DNA of 64,000 nt from JAAYZH01 sp964479695 (GTDB taxonomy: Bacteria; Bacillota; Clostridia; Saccharofermentanales; Fastidiosipilaceae): the NCBI GenBank assembly GCA_964479695.1, contig CAYZSO010000001.1, positions 114,016 to 178,015 on the forward strand, written 5' to 3'. Under the pieces are notes generated by a model, which had not been told where the DNA came from, ran no database searches, and was given only the letters and a program-made list of their open reading frames with translations. Below are positions 1 to 7,945 of the stretch, in pieces; positions within the stretch are counted from its first letter, which is position 1; each line of letters starts with the position of its first letter. Made by a program: the position numbers and the translations under genes.

Positions 1-1
1 G

Positions 2-205
2 GTGGATGCCCTGGAGATTTCCAGGAGTAATAAGATCCGCGAGATCAAGGCCGTGCTGAAGAAGAGGACCTTGCGTCTGACTCTGGTCAGTGATGATGAC
101 CTGACTCTCGAAAATTGGGCGGTCAGCGATCGATCCCGTTTGATGAATGAGCTCTTCGGCTTGCAACTGATAATCAAGGTGGTCCCGCCCGCAGAAAATA
201 AATAG
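2..205 (+). CDS. Exopolyphosphatase (Ppx/GppA family), C-terminal end only
   Basis: This is the last 67 codons of a gene whose start lies before the window; the GTG at position 2 is probably an internal valine. The segment reads DALEISRSNKIREIK near its beginning, which resembles the end of the HD-like C-terminal domain of Ppx/GppA phosphatases, enzymes that release phosphate from polyphosphate or pppGpp. The gene ends 11 bp before ppk1, and Ppx next to Ppk is a common pairing for polyphosphate turnover. The assignment rests on a short fragment plus context, so an unrelated HD-domain protein cannot be excluded. Confidence 0.6.
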   Translation: MDALEISRSNKIREIKAVLKKRTLRLTLVSDDDLTLENWAVSDRSRLMNELFGLQLIIKVVPPAENK

Positions 206-216
206 GAGTACGTGAC

Positions 217-2472
217 ATGGACGAGAGAGAATCCGGCAATTCGGAAACGAAGACAGAAATAACGGATAACTATACCCGATTTATTAACCGAGAATTGAGC
301 TGGCTTGATTTCAACGAGAGAGTTCTGCTGGAAGCCAGAGATTCTGAGACACCGCTTCTGGAAAGGCTCAGTTTCCTCTCTATTACGCAGACCAACCAAG
401 ATGAATTCGTTATGGTGAGAATTGCCTCGCTCAAGGATCAAGTTGCCGCCAATGACTACAGCCGTGACGCAGCGGGTCTGACCGCTACGGAGCAGCTGAC
501 GGCGATCAGTGACAAGATGCATGATTTCGCCTCGAAACAGTTCAGCACCTATAATCGCCAGCTCTTGCCGAGACTGGAGAAAGAAGGGATTTTCATCCTG
601 CCTCATTCCCGCCTCCGCGGCGAGCAAGTGACGTTTGTCAGGAATTATTTCCGCACCACGGTGTATCCCATTCTCACGCCGATGGCCGTCGACAGCGGGA
701 GGCCCTTTCCTTTGATTCCGAATCGGAGCCAGAATATTGCCGTCTTGCTGGAACATAATGACGAAGAAGATGATGAGCTGCATTTTGCGACCGTGTTGGT
801 ACCGGCCGGACTTCCGCGCCTTTTGAAATTGCCGGTAGAGGAGTTTTCCAGGGAAGCCGGCCTGGACAGCCGGCGAACGCATTGTTATATCCTCTTGGAA
901 GACGTCATCAACACGTATTTGGACGAGATTTTCTTCGGCCTTCGGATCGTCGCTCGCTGCACTTATCGAATCATCCGCAATGCGGCGATGGATATTGATG
1001 AGGAAGATACCCCGGACCTGATGACCGAAATTGAAAAGCAGCTGAGACAGCGCCAGTGGGGTGAAGTCATCCGACTGGATGTCAGAGATGATGTGAGCCC
1101 CAGGTTACTGGATATTCTCCAAGAGATGATGCATGTGGAAGATGAAGATATCTATTATTCTTCCGCACCGCTGGACTTATCCTTCATGGGAAAGCTGAGC
1201 CGGGCAAAGGAACTGGTCTACCGGCAGGACCTGCACTACGCACCCTACGAACCGCAGGTGCCGGCCATGTTCGTAGGGCAGGAAGGGAAGGATATATTCT
1301 CCCTGATCGCGGAGAAAGACCGCTTCATCAGCCTGCCTTATGAGAGTTTCGAGCCGGTGACGGAATTTGTCAAACAAGCGGCCCGAGACCCTGATGTACT
1401 GGCAATTAAGCAAACCCTTTACAGAGTCAGCGGCCAGTCGCCCATTATTTCGTATCTTGAGGAAGCAGCCAATAATGGTAAACAGGTTTTGGTTTTGGTT
1501 GAGCTCAAGGCCCGGTTCGATGAGGAAAACAACATCCAATGGGCCAAGAAATTGGAAAGAGCCGGCTGCCACGTCATCTATGGTTTGGTGGGACTGAAAA
1601 CCCACAGCAAGATTACGCTGGTTGTACGCCAAGAGGAAGACGGCATCCGCCGCTATCTCCATTTAGGTACCGGAAACTACAACGATTCCACAGCCAAAGT
1701 CTACACGGACTTAGGAATTTTTACTTGTGCCGAGAGCTTCGGCGCAGATGCTACGGAATTTTTCAATATGATTTCCGGCTATTCACAGCCCCTCACCTGG
1801 AACCGGCTCATCTCAGCGCCTTATTGGCTTCGTGAACGTTTTAGCGACCTCATCCGCAGGGAAATCGAAAATGCAAAGGTCGGCAGGGAAGCCTGGATTC
1901 ACGCCAAGATGAATTCACTCGTGGATGAGAAGATCATTAATGAATTATACGAAGCTTCGGCCGCCGGTGTCATGATTGATCTGGTTGTGCGAGGGATCTG
2001 CTGTCTTCGCGCAGGCGTTCCGGGTTTGTCGGAAAATATTCGGGTCAAATCCATTGTCGGGCGCTATCTGGAGCACAGCCGCATCTATATTTTCGCTAAT
2101 GGCGGGAAAAAAGAAATTTATCTCTCTTCCGCCGACTGGATGCCCCGAAATCTGGATCGCCGGATTGAGCTGCTGTTCCCGGTCGAGGACGAAGCTTGTG
2201 TTGAGAGGGTTATGGAAATCATGGATCTCCAGTTCGCCGATACGGAGAGATCACATATCATGCAAGAGGATGGCACGTATAAGAAGGTCGACCGTCGCGG
2301 CAGGCCAAGCCTCGACTCACAGAAAGCACAGGAGATCCTGGCCATTGAGCGGGCAGGCACGGCCGATGCCATAGGGATCGAACGTGTCTTGAGGCCAATC
2401 GTTTCTGTCAAAGAAAGAGAAGATGAAGAAGATCGCTATCAAACGGATTTAGATGAAATCACGGATGATTAA
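217..2472 (+). CDS. ppk1: Polyphosphate kinase 1
   Basis: Polyphosphate kinase reversibly transfers the gamma phosphate of ATP to growing polyphosphate. The 751-residue product has the normal family length and an N-terminal domain beginning RFINRELSWLDFN, typical of Ppk1. The two phospholipase-D-like catalytic segments are visible: GLKTHSKITL, with the probable phospho-acceptor H463, and LEHSRIYIF, with H620. An AGGAG ribosome site lies at 204-208, so ATG 217 is well supported. The gene follows an exopolyphosphatase-like fragment by 11 bp, suggesting one transcript for synthesis and breakdown. The C-terminal tail beyond about residue 700 is charged and poorly conserved. A 13-bp direct repeat (ACGTAAAGATGAT) follows directly after the stop codon. 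Confidence 0.97.
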   Translation: MDERESGNSETKTEITDNYTRFINRELSWLDFNERVLLEARDSETPLLERLSFLSITQTNQDEFVMVRIASLKDQVAANDYSRDAAGLTATEQLTAISDKMHDFASKQFSTYNRQLLPRLEKEGIFILPHSRLRGEQVTFVRNYFRTTVYPILTPMAVDSGRPFPLIPNRSQNIAVLLEHNDEEDDELHFATVLVPAGLPRLLKLPVEEFSREAGLDSRRTHCYILLEDVINTYLDEIFFGLRIVARCTYRIIRNAAMDIDEEDTPDLMTEIEKQLRQRQWGEVIRLDVRDDVSPRLLDILQEMMHVEDEDIYYSSAPLDLSFMGKLSRAKELVYRQDLHYAPYEPQVPAMFVGQEGKDIFSLIAEKDRFISLPYESFEPVTEFVKQAARDPDVLAIKQTLYRVSGQSPIISYLEEAANNGKQVLVLVELKARFDEENNIQWAKKLERAGCHVIYGLVGLKTHSKITLVVRQEEDGIRRYLHLGTGNYNDSTAKVYTDLGIFTCAESFGADATEFFNMISGYSQPLTWNRLISAPYWLRERFSDLIRREIENAKVGREAWIHAKMNSLVDEKIINELYEASAAGVMIDLVVRGICCLRAGVPGLSENIRVKSIVGRYLEHSRIYIFANGGKKEIYLSSADWMPRNLDRRIELLFPVEDEACVERVMEIMDLQFADTERSHIMQEDGTYKKVDRRGRPSLDSQKAQEILAIERAGTADAIGIERVLRPIVSVKEREDEEDRYQTDLDEITDD

Positions 2473-2500
2473 CGTAAAGATGATAAACGTAAAGATGATC
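2472..2500 (+). repeat. 13-bp direct repeat after ppk1
   Basis: The sequence ACGTAAAGATGAT occurs twice in direct order between the ppk1 stop codon and the glyoxalase ribosome site. It belongs to a wider pattern of short tandem duplications at gene ends in this window. Confidence 0.7.
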
Positions 2501-2517
2501 GTAGTAAGGAGAACAAA

Positions 2518-2886
2518 ATGGAATTTCGTTTCATTCACGCAAACATCAATGTCTTAGACCCTGAGAAATCAGTTGCTTTTTACCGGGAAGCCCTGGGGAT
2601 GACTGTGTCAAGAGAGAAGGAAGCCTCTGATGGGAGCTTCAAACTCATCTATTTAACGGACAAAGACGGAAAATTCGAGCTGGAACTCACCTGGCTTCGC
2701 GACAAGAAGGAGCCTTACAATCTGGGAGACAATGAGAGTCACCTGGCCTTTCGTACCGATGATTTCGCAGCGTCCCATGCTCTGCACGAGGCAATGGACT
2801 GCATCTGCTATGAAAATCCCGGCATGGGCATCTACTTTATCAATGATCCCGATAACTATTGGTTGGAAATCGTTCCTACACGTTAA
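2518..2886 (+). CDS. Glyoxalase-fold (VOC superfamily) protein, lactoylglutathione lyase-like
   Basis: A 122-residue protein of the vicinal oxygen chelate superfamily. It begins FRFIHANINVLDPEKSVAFY, has ESHLAFRTDD in the middle and ends YWLEIVP, matching the paired beta-alpha-beta modules of glyoxalase I. Candidate metal ligands are H8, the glutamate/histidine of ESHLAF and the late glutamate of YWLEIVP. Family members isomerise the hemithioacetal of methylglyoxal, but the superfamily is functionally broad and many Clostridia lack glutathione, so the substrate is uncertain. AAGGAG lies just upstream of the ATG, and the gene sits 45 bp after ppk1, probably on the same transcript. Confidence 0.85.
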   Translation: MEFRFIHANINVLDPEKSVAFYREALGMTVSREKEASDGSFKLIYLTDKDGKFELELTWLRDKKEPYNLGDNESHLAFRTDDFAASHALHEAMDCICYENPGMGIYFINDPDNYWLEIVPTR

Positions 2887-2957
2887 ACGCAGTAGGTGAA
2901 GCTTCTTACTCTGCACCCTCAGCAGTTGTCGAAGATCGTTCCTATGCGTTACGTGAA

Positions 2958-3033
2958 GCAGAGGCAGAGGCAGAGGCAGAGGCAGATGGAGAGGCAGAGG
3001 CAGAGGCAGATGGAGAGGCAGAGGCAGAGGCAG
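2958..3033 (+). repeat. GAGGCA hexanucleotide array with higher-order order
   Basis: From 2961 the array reads four GAGGCA, one GATGGA, three GAGGCA, one GATGGA and three GAGGCA, giving a 24-bp higher-order period. It lies in the 282-bp gap between the glyoxalase stop codon and nfnAB. Translated, it gives an AEAEAE-like or RQRQRQ-like string, but no ribosome site or gene boundary supports a protein here. Confidence 0.9.
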
Positions 3034-3092
3034 AAAATCCTGCATTTTCGCACCAATCTCTGGTTCTTATTAACCAAGCTCGCCGCTAGGTC

Positions 3093-3120
3093 TTGTATTG
3101 CTCATTTTCTGCAGTAAAAT
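3093..3120 (+). promoter_or_regulatory. Probable sigma-A promoter of nfnAB
   Basis: TTGTAT (3093-3098) and TAAAAT (3115-3120) are separated by 16 bp and lie about 50 bp before the nfnAB start codon. The match to the vegetative consensus is moderate. Confidence 0.45.
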
Positions 3121-3136
3121 CATTTAATAAATGATT
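3118..3136. promoter_or_regulatory. Perfect 9-bp inverted repeat, possible operator
   Basis: AATCATTTA and TAAATGATT flank a single central A, overlapping the -10 box and start-point region of the putative nfnAB promoter. Such a dyad at this place is typical of a repressor site. No cognate regulator is encoded next to it. It lacks a T-run, so it is not a terminator. Confidence 0.4.
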
Positions 3137-3168
3137 CCGGCCAGAAATCCGAAACCGAAAGGACAAAT

Positions 3169-5433
3169 ATGTTTGAAGTAATCAATAAGAAACGTTGGAA
3201 TGAACAGGTCGTCCAGATGGATGTCAAGGCACCTTTTATTGCGGCCAAAGCCCGGCCCGGCCAGTTCATCATCCTCTCTGTCGATGAGGGTGGTGAGAGA
3301 ATTCCTCTCACAATTAATGATTCGGACCGGCAAGCAGGAACCGTCCGCATCATTTTCCAGATTGTCGGCAAGACTACAAGGCGGCTCAACGAACTTGAGG
3401 TCGGTGACTTCATTCATGACTTTGTCGGCCCCTTGGGGAAACCATCGGAATTGGATGAGTACGAAGGCAAGCGGGTAGCCGTGATCGGAGGCGGCCTCGG
3501 AACCGCCATCGCCTTTCCCCAAGCAAAATATCTCCATGAGCATGGAGCTGTAGTCGATTTGATCTGCGGTTTCAGAAATAAAGAACTCATTCTGCTGGAA
3601 GACGAGATGAAAGACATCTGCGCTGAGCTCATCATCGTGACCGATGATGGCTCGAACGGCAACAAAGGTTTCACAACGAATGCCCTCCAAGCCCGAATTG
3701 ATAGCGGTATCCACTATGACCTAGTCCTCGCAATCGGTCCCATTATCATGATGAAATTCGTTGCGCAGGTAACAGAACCTTATGGCATCAAGACCATCGT
3801 GTCCATGAACTCCATTATGGTTGACGGGACCGGCATGTGCGGAGGCTGTCGTCTGACCGTCGGCGGGCAAATGGTCTTTGCCTGTGTCGATGGACCCGAC
3901 TTCGACGGACACCAAGTGGATTTTGACGAGGCCATGCGCCGCTCCAAGATCTACAAGCGAGAAGAAGTCTTGTCCGATGAACTCCACCTCTGCCATCTCA
4001 CCGGAGAGAAGCACGAGATAGAGAAGCGCAATATGAGCGCAGTCAAGGCACCCATGCCGGAACAACCGGCCGCCGTGCGTTGCCATAACTTTTCTGAGGT
4101 TGCCCTGGGGTATACCGAAGATGTTGCGATGGAAGAAGCACGTCGCTGCATCCAATGTAAGCATCGTCCCTGTATGAAAGGCTGCCCCGTCGAAGTGAAA
4201 ATTCCGGATTTCTTAGCTGCCGTAGCCCAAGGTAATTTCAGCGAAGCGTACGAAATCATCACCGATACGAACGCTTTGCCTGCCGTCTGCGGCCGTGTCT
4301 GCCCCCAAGAATCGCAGTGTGAGCAAGTCTGTGTTCGCGGGATCAAGGGCGAGCCCGTGGCGATCGGCCGCCTCGAACGTTTCGTCGCCGACTGGTACAG
4401 AGAGAACGTTGAGCAAGAGTTAGAAGAACCTGTGACCAATGGCCATAAAGTTGCGGTTGTAGGATCAGGTCCGGCAGGTTTGACTTGTGCGGGTGATTTG
4501 GCCAAAGCCGGCTATGAAGTGACTCTCTTCGAATCTTTCCATGTTGCCGGTGGTGTTCTCATGTACGGTATTCCCGAATTTCGTCTGCCTAAGGCCATTG
4601 TTCAGAAAGAAATCCGCAAGTTGGAAGAGCTGGGTGTCCGAATTGCCACGAACATGGTCATCGGCAAAATCCTGACTATCGATGAATTAATGGATACCCA
4701 TGGTTTCGAAGCGGTCTTCCTGGGGACAGGTGCCGGTTTACCGAATTTCCCGGATATTCCCGGCAAGAACTTCAACGGCGTCTATTCCGCCAATGAATTC
4801 CTGACGAGAATTAACTTGATGAAGGGCTATCGCTGGCCAATTACCGACACACCGATTCCGATCGGCAAACATGTTGCAGTCCTGGGCGGCGGCAACGTGG
4901 CCATGGATGCCGCGCGCTGCGCTCTGCGCTTAGGTGCGGAACAAGTCGATATCATTTATCGTCGTTCGGAAGAGGAACTTCCGGCTCGCCGCGAAGAGGT
5001 CCATCATGCGAAAGAAGAAGGCGTAAACTTCAAACTGCTGCACAATCCGACGGCCGTTCTTGGTGACGAGAATGGCTGGGTGAAAGGTCTTGTTCTTGAG
5101 CAAATGGAACTAGGTGAACCCGATGCATCCGGTCGTCGCAGCCCCGTGGCGATTCCAAATTCCGAATTTGAGTATCCGATTGATACTTTCGTAGTTGCTA
5201 TCGGTCAGTCACCAAACCCACTGATTAAGCAGACAACACCGGATATTGATGTCAATCGCCGCGGCTGCATAGTCACAGACGACAGCCAGGAAACCTCCCG
5301 TGAAGGCGTGTTCGCAGGTGGTGACGTGGTAACAGGCGCTGCGACCGTGATTCTGGCTATGGGCGCCGGCAAAACCGCTGCGCGTTCCATCCAAGAGTAT
5401 ATCGAGAAGAAGTCAGCCGTTTCGGTTCACTGA
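3169..5433 (+). CDS. nfnAB: Fused NfnAB: NADH-dependent reduced ferredoxin:NADP+ oxidoreductase
   Basis: A 754-residue protein joining two enzymes that are usually separate subunits. Residues 1 to about 280 form the NfnA/SudB part: an FAD and NAD(P) reductase fold (VAVIGGGLGTAIAF) and an iron-sulfur motif with C224, C227 and C239, in which a nearby Asp may be the fourth ligand as in known NfnA. From about residue 310 it continues as NfnB, homologous to the glutamate synthase small subunit: cysteines C327, C330, C335 and C339 and a second CGRVCPQ set for 4Fe-4S clusters, then two dinucleotide-binding folds (VAVVGSGPAGLTCAG and VAVLGGGNVAMDAAR). Nfn couples NADPH, NADH and ferredoxin by electron bifurcation, pointing to anaerobic metabolism. 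A sulfide dehydrogenase (SudAB) label is the main alternative. A strong terminator follows. Confidence 0.88.
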   Translation: MFEVINKKRWNEQVVQMDVKAPFIAAKARPGQFIILSVDEGGERIPLTINDSDRQAGTVRIIFQIVGKTTRRLNELEVGDFIHDFVGPLGKPSELDEYEGKRVAVIGGGLGTAIAFPQAKYLHEHGAVVDLICGFRNKELILLEDEMKDICAELIIVTDDGSNGNKGFTTNALQARIDSGIHYDLVLAIGPIIMMKFVAQVTEPYGIKTIVSMNSIMVDGTGMCGGCRLTVGGQMVFACVDGPDFDGHQVDFDEAMRRSKIYKREEVLSDELHLCHLTGEKHEIEKRNMSAVKAPMPEQPAAVRCHNFSEVALGYTEDVAMEEARRCIQCKHRPCMKGCPVEVKIPDFLAAVAQGNFSEAYEIITDTNALPAVCGRVCPQESQCEQVCVRGIKGEPVAIGRLERFVADWYRENVEQELEEPVTNGHKVAVVGSGPAGLTCAGDLAKAGYEVTLFESFHVAGGVLMYGIPEFRLPKAIVQKEIRKLEELGVRIATNMVIGKILTIDELMDTHGFEAVFLGTGAGLPNFPDIPGKNFNGVYSANEFLTRINLMKGYRWPITDTPIPIGKHVAVLGGGNVAMDAARCALRLGAEQVDIIYRRSEEELPARREEVHHAKEEGVNFKLLHNPTAVLGDENGWVKGLVLEQMELGEPDASGRRSPVAIPNSEFEYPIDTFVVAIGQSPNPLIKQTTPDIDVNRRGCIVTDDSQETSREGVFAGGDVVTGAATVILAMGAGKTAARSIQEYIEKKSAVSVH

Positions 5434-5470
5434 TTCTGGCCTGAAAACTTCAGAGAATAATCTATTTACG

Positions 5471-5501
5471 AAGCCTTCTGCTGCCGGCAGAAGGCTTTTT
5501 T
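5471..5501 (+). terminator. Rho-independent terminator after nfnAB
   Basis: An 11-bp perfect stem (AAGCCTTCTGC with GCAGAAGGCTT) and a 5-nt loop, followed by a run of T. It lies 38 bp after the nfnAB stop codon. Confidence 0.93.
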
Positions 5502-5608
5502 GACAGCATTGTCACGGCAAGAGCCAGAATTTTTTGTGTATGATAAGTGAACAAATGCTTAGATCAATAAGTAAAATTACAAAATCTATTCAAGGAGATT
5601 TTTGAGAT

Positions 5609-6577
5609 ATGAAATGGCAGGGCAGAAGACAGAGTACCAACGTCGATGACCGCCGCGGCCGTTCCGGAGGAGGCGGCGGAGGCAGGATGCCGGGTGGCAT
5701 GATGGGCGGTGGTTTAGGCCTAGGCGGCATCCTGATTGTCGTTCTCTATTTCCTCTTCGGCGGAGGAGGGGGCTTGGACTTTCTTGGCTTCGGCACACCG
5801 CAAGAGAGTGGCAATAGCGGCACGTATCAGGAAACGGCCTTGGAAGCGGAGCGTCGTCAGTTTCTTTCTGTCGTCTTGGCTGAGACAGAGGACACCTGGA
5901 CTACGGTGTTCGAACAGTACGGACGCACCTACCGGCCTACAACGCTCACTTTGTTTACAGGTCAGGTGAACTCCGGCTGCGGTTATGCCTCTGCACAGGT
6001 TGGCCCCTTCTACTGCGGAGCGGATAACCGCGTGTATATGGATATGTCCTTTTTCGATCAAATGGAGAACCAGCTTGGGGCCAAAGGCGATTTTGCCATG
6101 GCCTATGTCTTAGCACATGAAGTCGGGCATCACGTGCAGAATGAACTGGGCATTTTAGATCAGGTGAACCGGGCCAGACAAAGTGCGAGTGAAACGGAGG
6201 CAAATGACTTGAGTGTCCGTTTGGAGCTTCAGGCGGACTACTTGGCCGGTGTCTGGGCCCATTATGCGGAACGGGCGAACATCCTAGAGGCGGGAGACTT
6301 GGAAGAAGCGATCACGGCTACACAGGCGATCGGCGATGACACACTTCAGAAAGAAGCGCAAGGGTACGTGGTCCCGGACAGCTTCACTCATGGTACCTCA
6401 GCCCAACGGACACGTTGGTACATGAAGGGCTTTGAAGCCGGTGACCTATCAGACTACGACACCTTCTCAGCGGCTTCCAGTACGGATCTTGCTCTTCCGT
6501 TTGCTGCCCCGTTTACTACGATTTACGAATTACCACAATTTGATCTGGCGGAGACGTTCTTGAAGAAAGCTTCCTAA
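5609..6577 (+). CDS. Membrane-anchored neutral zinc metallopeptidase (YpfJ/KPN_02809 family)
   Basis: A 322-residue product of the family carrying the Zn_peptidase domain (PF04228). It starts MKWQGRRQSTNVDDRRG, then has a glycine-rich stretch, one hydrophobic segment (LGGILIVVLYFLF, about residues 36-50) that should anchor it, and a soluble domain. The HEVGHH motif (H170, E171, H174) gives the zinc ligands and catalytic glutamate, and ELQADYLAGVWAHY is the usual downstream signature. The family has no well-established substrate. The length and N-terminal layout are normal. A short hairpin that may be a terminator follows the gene, so it appears to be a single-gene unit between two terminators. 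Confidence 0.92.
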   Translation: MKWQGRRQSTNVDDRRGRSGGGGGGRMPGGMMGGGLGLGGILIVVLYFLFGGGGGLDFLGFGTPQESGNSGTYQETALEAERRQFLSVVLAETEDTWTTVFEQYGRTYRPTTLTLFTGQVNSGCGYASAQVGPFYCGADNRVYMDMSFFDQMENQLGAKGDFAMAYVLAHEVGHHVQNELGILDQVNRARQSASETEANDLSVRLELQADYLAGVWAHYAERANILEAGDLEEAITATQAIGDDTLQKEAQGYVVPDSFTHGTSAQRTRWYMKGFEAGDLSDYDTFSAASSTDLALPFAAPFTTIYELPQFDLAETFLKKAS

Positions 6578-6604
6578 GTTCCCGGAATCGTGTTATTTTA
6601 TGAA

Positions 6605-6634
6605 ACGCCGGCTCATCATAGACCGGCGTATTTT
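6605..6634 (+). terminator. Probable terminator after the zinc peptidase gene
   Basis: ACGCCGG and CCGGCGT form a 7-bp stem with an 11-nt loop, followed by ATTTTC. The T-run is short, so strength is uncertain. Confidence 0.6.
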
Positions 6635-6655
6635 CGAGTGTAAAAGAGGCATTGA

Positions 6656-7414
6656 ATGGAAAATCAGTGGTCCCGATCGAAGCTAATGATCGGGGATGAG
6701 GGACTTGCGAAACTGCGCAAGGCGCGGGTGGCGGTCTTTGGCCTGGGAGGGGTCGGCGGACAAGCGGTTGAAGCTCTTGCGAGAAGCGGTGTGGGAAGCT
6801 TGGATCTGATCGACGGAGACTGCTACAGTGAGAGCAACCTGAATCGCCAGATTCATGCCCTTCACTCCACAATCGGTCGCAGGAAGGCGGAGGTTGTGAA
6901 GGAACGAATTTTGGATATTGACCCTGCCATCACGGTGAGAACATATCCACTATTTTTTACTGCCGAGACTTGCGGGGAGGTGCCTTTGGCCGAATTCGAC
7001 TATGTCATTGACGCGATTGACATGGTGACGGCGAAGCTCTTCCTGATTGAAACGTGTCACAAACTGGGAATTCCGGTCATCTGCAGTGCGGGAGCGGGGA
7101 ACAAGCTGCACCCGGATCGGGTCGAAGTGGCTGATATCTCGAAAACCTCGATGGATCCTCTGGCTCGTGTCCTGCGCAAAGAACTGCGAAAACGCGGCGT
7201 CGATCATCTGAAGGTTGTGTATTCACAAGAAGAGCCCGTGAAACGGCCGGCCGCGGAAGAAATGATGGAAGAATTGAATCCGACCTTGACAAATGAGGAA
7301 GGCCAAATCACCCGCTGGTCCAGAACCGTGGGAAGCATGGCCTTTGTGCCGGCGGCGACGGGTTTGTTGCTGGCTTCTGAAGTTGTTTCTGATCTCTTGC
7401 AAATGGCAAGCTAG
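6656..7414 (+). CDS. tcdA: tRNA threonylcarbamoyladenosine dehydratase (TcdA/CsdL, ThiF/E1-like)
   Basis: A 252-residue member of the ThiF/MoeB/E1 superfamily. It has the nucleotide-binding glycine motif VAVFGLGGVGGQAVEALARS (about residues 25-44), the arginine-containing LNRQIHAL segment and ADISKTSMDPLARVLR, which are typical of the YgdL/TcdA subgroup rather than ThiF or MoeB. TcdA uses ATP to cyclise t6A at position 37 of ANN-decoding tRNAs to ct6A. No CXXC zinc pairs are seen, as expected for this subgroup. The gene starts 22 bp after a hairpin, so it is probably transcribed partly from its own promoter, which I could not place. Confidence 0.92.
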   Translation: MENQWSRSKLMIGDEGLAKLRKARVAVFGLGGVGGQAVEALARSGVGSLDLIDGDCYSESNLNRQIHALHSTIGRRKAEVVKERILDIDPAITVRTYPLFFTAETCGEVPLAEFDYVIDAIDMVTAKLFLIETCHKLGIPVICSAGAGNKLHPDRVEVADISKTSMDPLARVLRKELRKRGVDHLKVVYSQEEPVKRPAAEEMMEELNPTLTNEEGQITRWSRTVGSMAFVPAATGLLLASEVVSDLLQMAS

Positions 7415-7438
7415 TAAATCCCACATGTTATCCAGAAC

Positions 7439-7495
7439 CTTGCAGGAACCTCGAAACAAGCTTGACGTGACGTTGAAACAAGCTTGCAGGAACCT
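7439..7495. repeat. Duplicated segments between tcdA and tRNA-Arg
   Basis: CTTGCAGGAACCT occurs at 7439-7451 and 7483-7495, and GAAACAAGCTTG at 7453-7464 and 7475-7486. The arrangement is a small direct duplication with diverged spacing in the gap after tcdA. Confidence 0.75.
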
Positions 7496-7511
7496 TAAAA
7501 ATTCCGGAAAT

Positions 7512-7547
7512 ATAAAAACCCCGCAAACTACGAAGAGTGCGGGGGTT
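7512..7547 (-). terminator. Terminator of the tRNA-Gly/tRNA-Arg transcript
   Basis: CCCCGCA (7519-7525) pairs with TGCGGGG (7538-7544). Read on the minus strand the hairpin is followed by TTTTTATA, placing it directly behind tRNA-Arg. It could also stop tcdA transcripts arriving from the other side. Confidence 0.85.
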
Positions 7548-7551
7548 CTTG

Positions 7552-7628
7552 TGGTGAGCCCAGCAGGGCTCGAACCTGCGACCCACAGCTTAGAAGGCTG
7601 TTGCTCTATCCAGCTGAGCTATGGACCC
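7552..7628 (-). tRNA. tRNA-Arg (anticodon TCT)
   Basis: The minus strand folds as a complete 77-nt cloverleaf: acceptor GGGTCCA pairs with TGGGCTC (two G-U pairs), the T loop carries GGTTCGAGCC, the anticodon loop reads CTTCTAA, and CCA is encoded at the 3' end. It lies 3 bp downstream of tRNA-Gly in the same orientation. Confidence 0.97.
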
Positions 7629-7631
7629 ACA

Positions 7632-7705
7632 TGGAGCAGGTGAAGGGAATCGAACCCTCATAATCAGCTTGGAAGGCTGATGTTCTACCACTAAACTACA
7701 CCTGC
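7632..7705 (-). tRNA. tRNA-Gly (anticodon TCC)
   Basis: A 74-nt cloverleaf on the minus strand with acceptor GCAGGTG/CACCTGC, anticodon loop CTTCCAA, T-loop GGTTCGATTCC and encoded CCA. It is first in a two-tRNA transcript with tRNA-Arg. Confidence 0.97.
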
Positions 7706-7756
7706 ATCTGGCGAATCTCAGAGAGGAGAAAGGCCTCCTCGCGAAAACGCTTGATA

Positions 7757-7785
7757 ATATTATCTCATTCGCTTCAAGAATTCAA
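7757..7785 (-). promoter_or_regulatory. Promoter of the tRNA-Gly/tRNA-Arg transcript
   Basis: On the minus strand TTGAAT and TAATAT are separated by 17 bp, with the -10 box about 50 bp upstream of tRNA-Gly. Confidence 0.65.
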
Positions 7786-7792
7786 GGTCTCA

Positions 7793-7831
7793 TGAAAAAT
7801 TCCGCCAAGACCCGGGGGAATCTTGGCGGAA
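7793..7831 (-). terminator. Terminator after korB
   Basis: TTCCGCCAAGA and TCTTGGCGGAA form an 11-bp stem with a 10-nt loop. On the minus strand it is followed by TTTTTC. It separates korAB from the tRNA pair. The 114 bp between it and the korB stop codon hold degenerate GTCAGTAAGGGTCTTT duplications. Confidence 0.9.
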
Positions 7832-7945
7832 AATGGTCAGTAATGGTCTTTTGTCAGTAAGGGTCTTTCACCGGCAAGGGCTTGCACTATAGCTGAACCT
7901 TGCACTTGGGCTGGACCTTTCAACATGGCCACCCGTCGCGTGAAC

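Noticed and set aside
2859..3117. Open frames with Ala-Glu or Arg-Gln repeats over the GAGGCA array
   Set aside because: They are by-products of the hexanucleotide repeat, have no ribosome site, and overlap the end of the glyoxalase gene in another frame.
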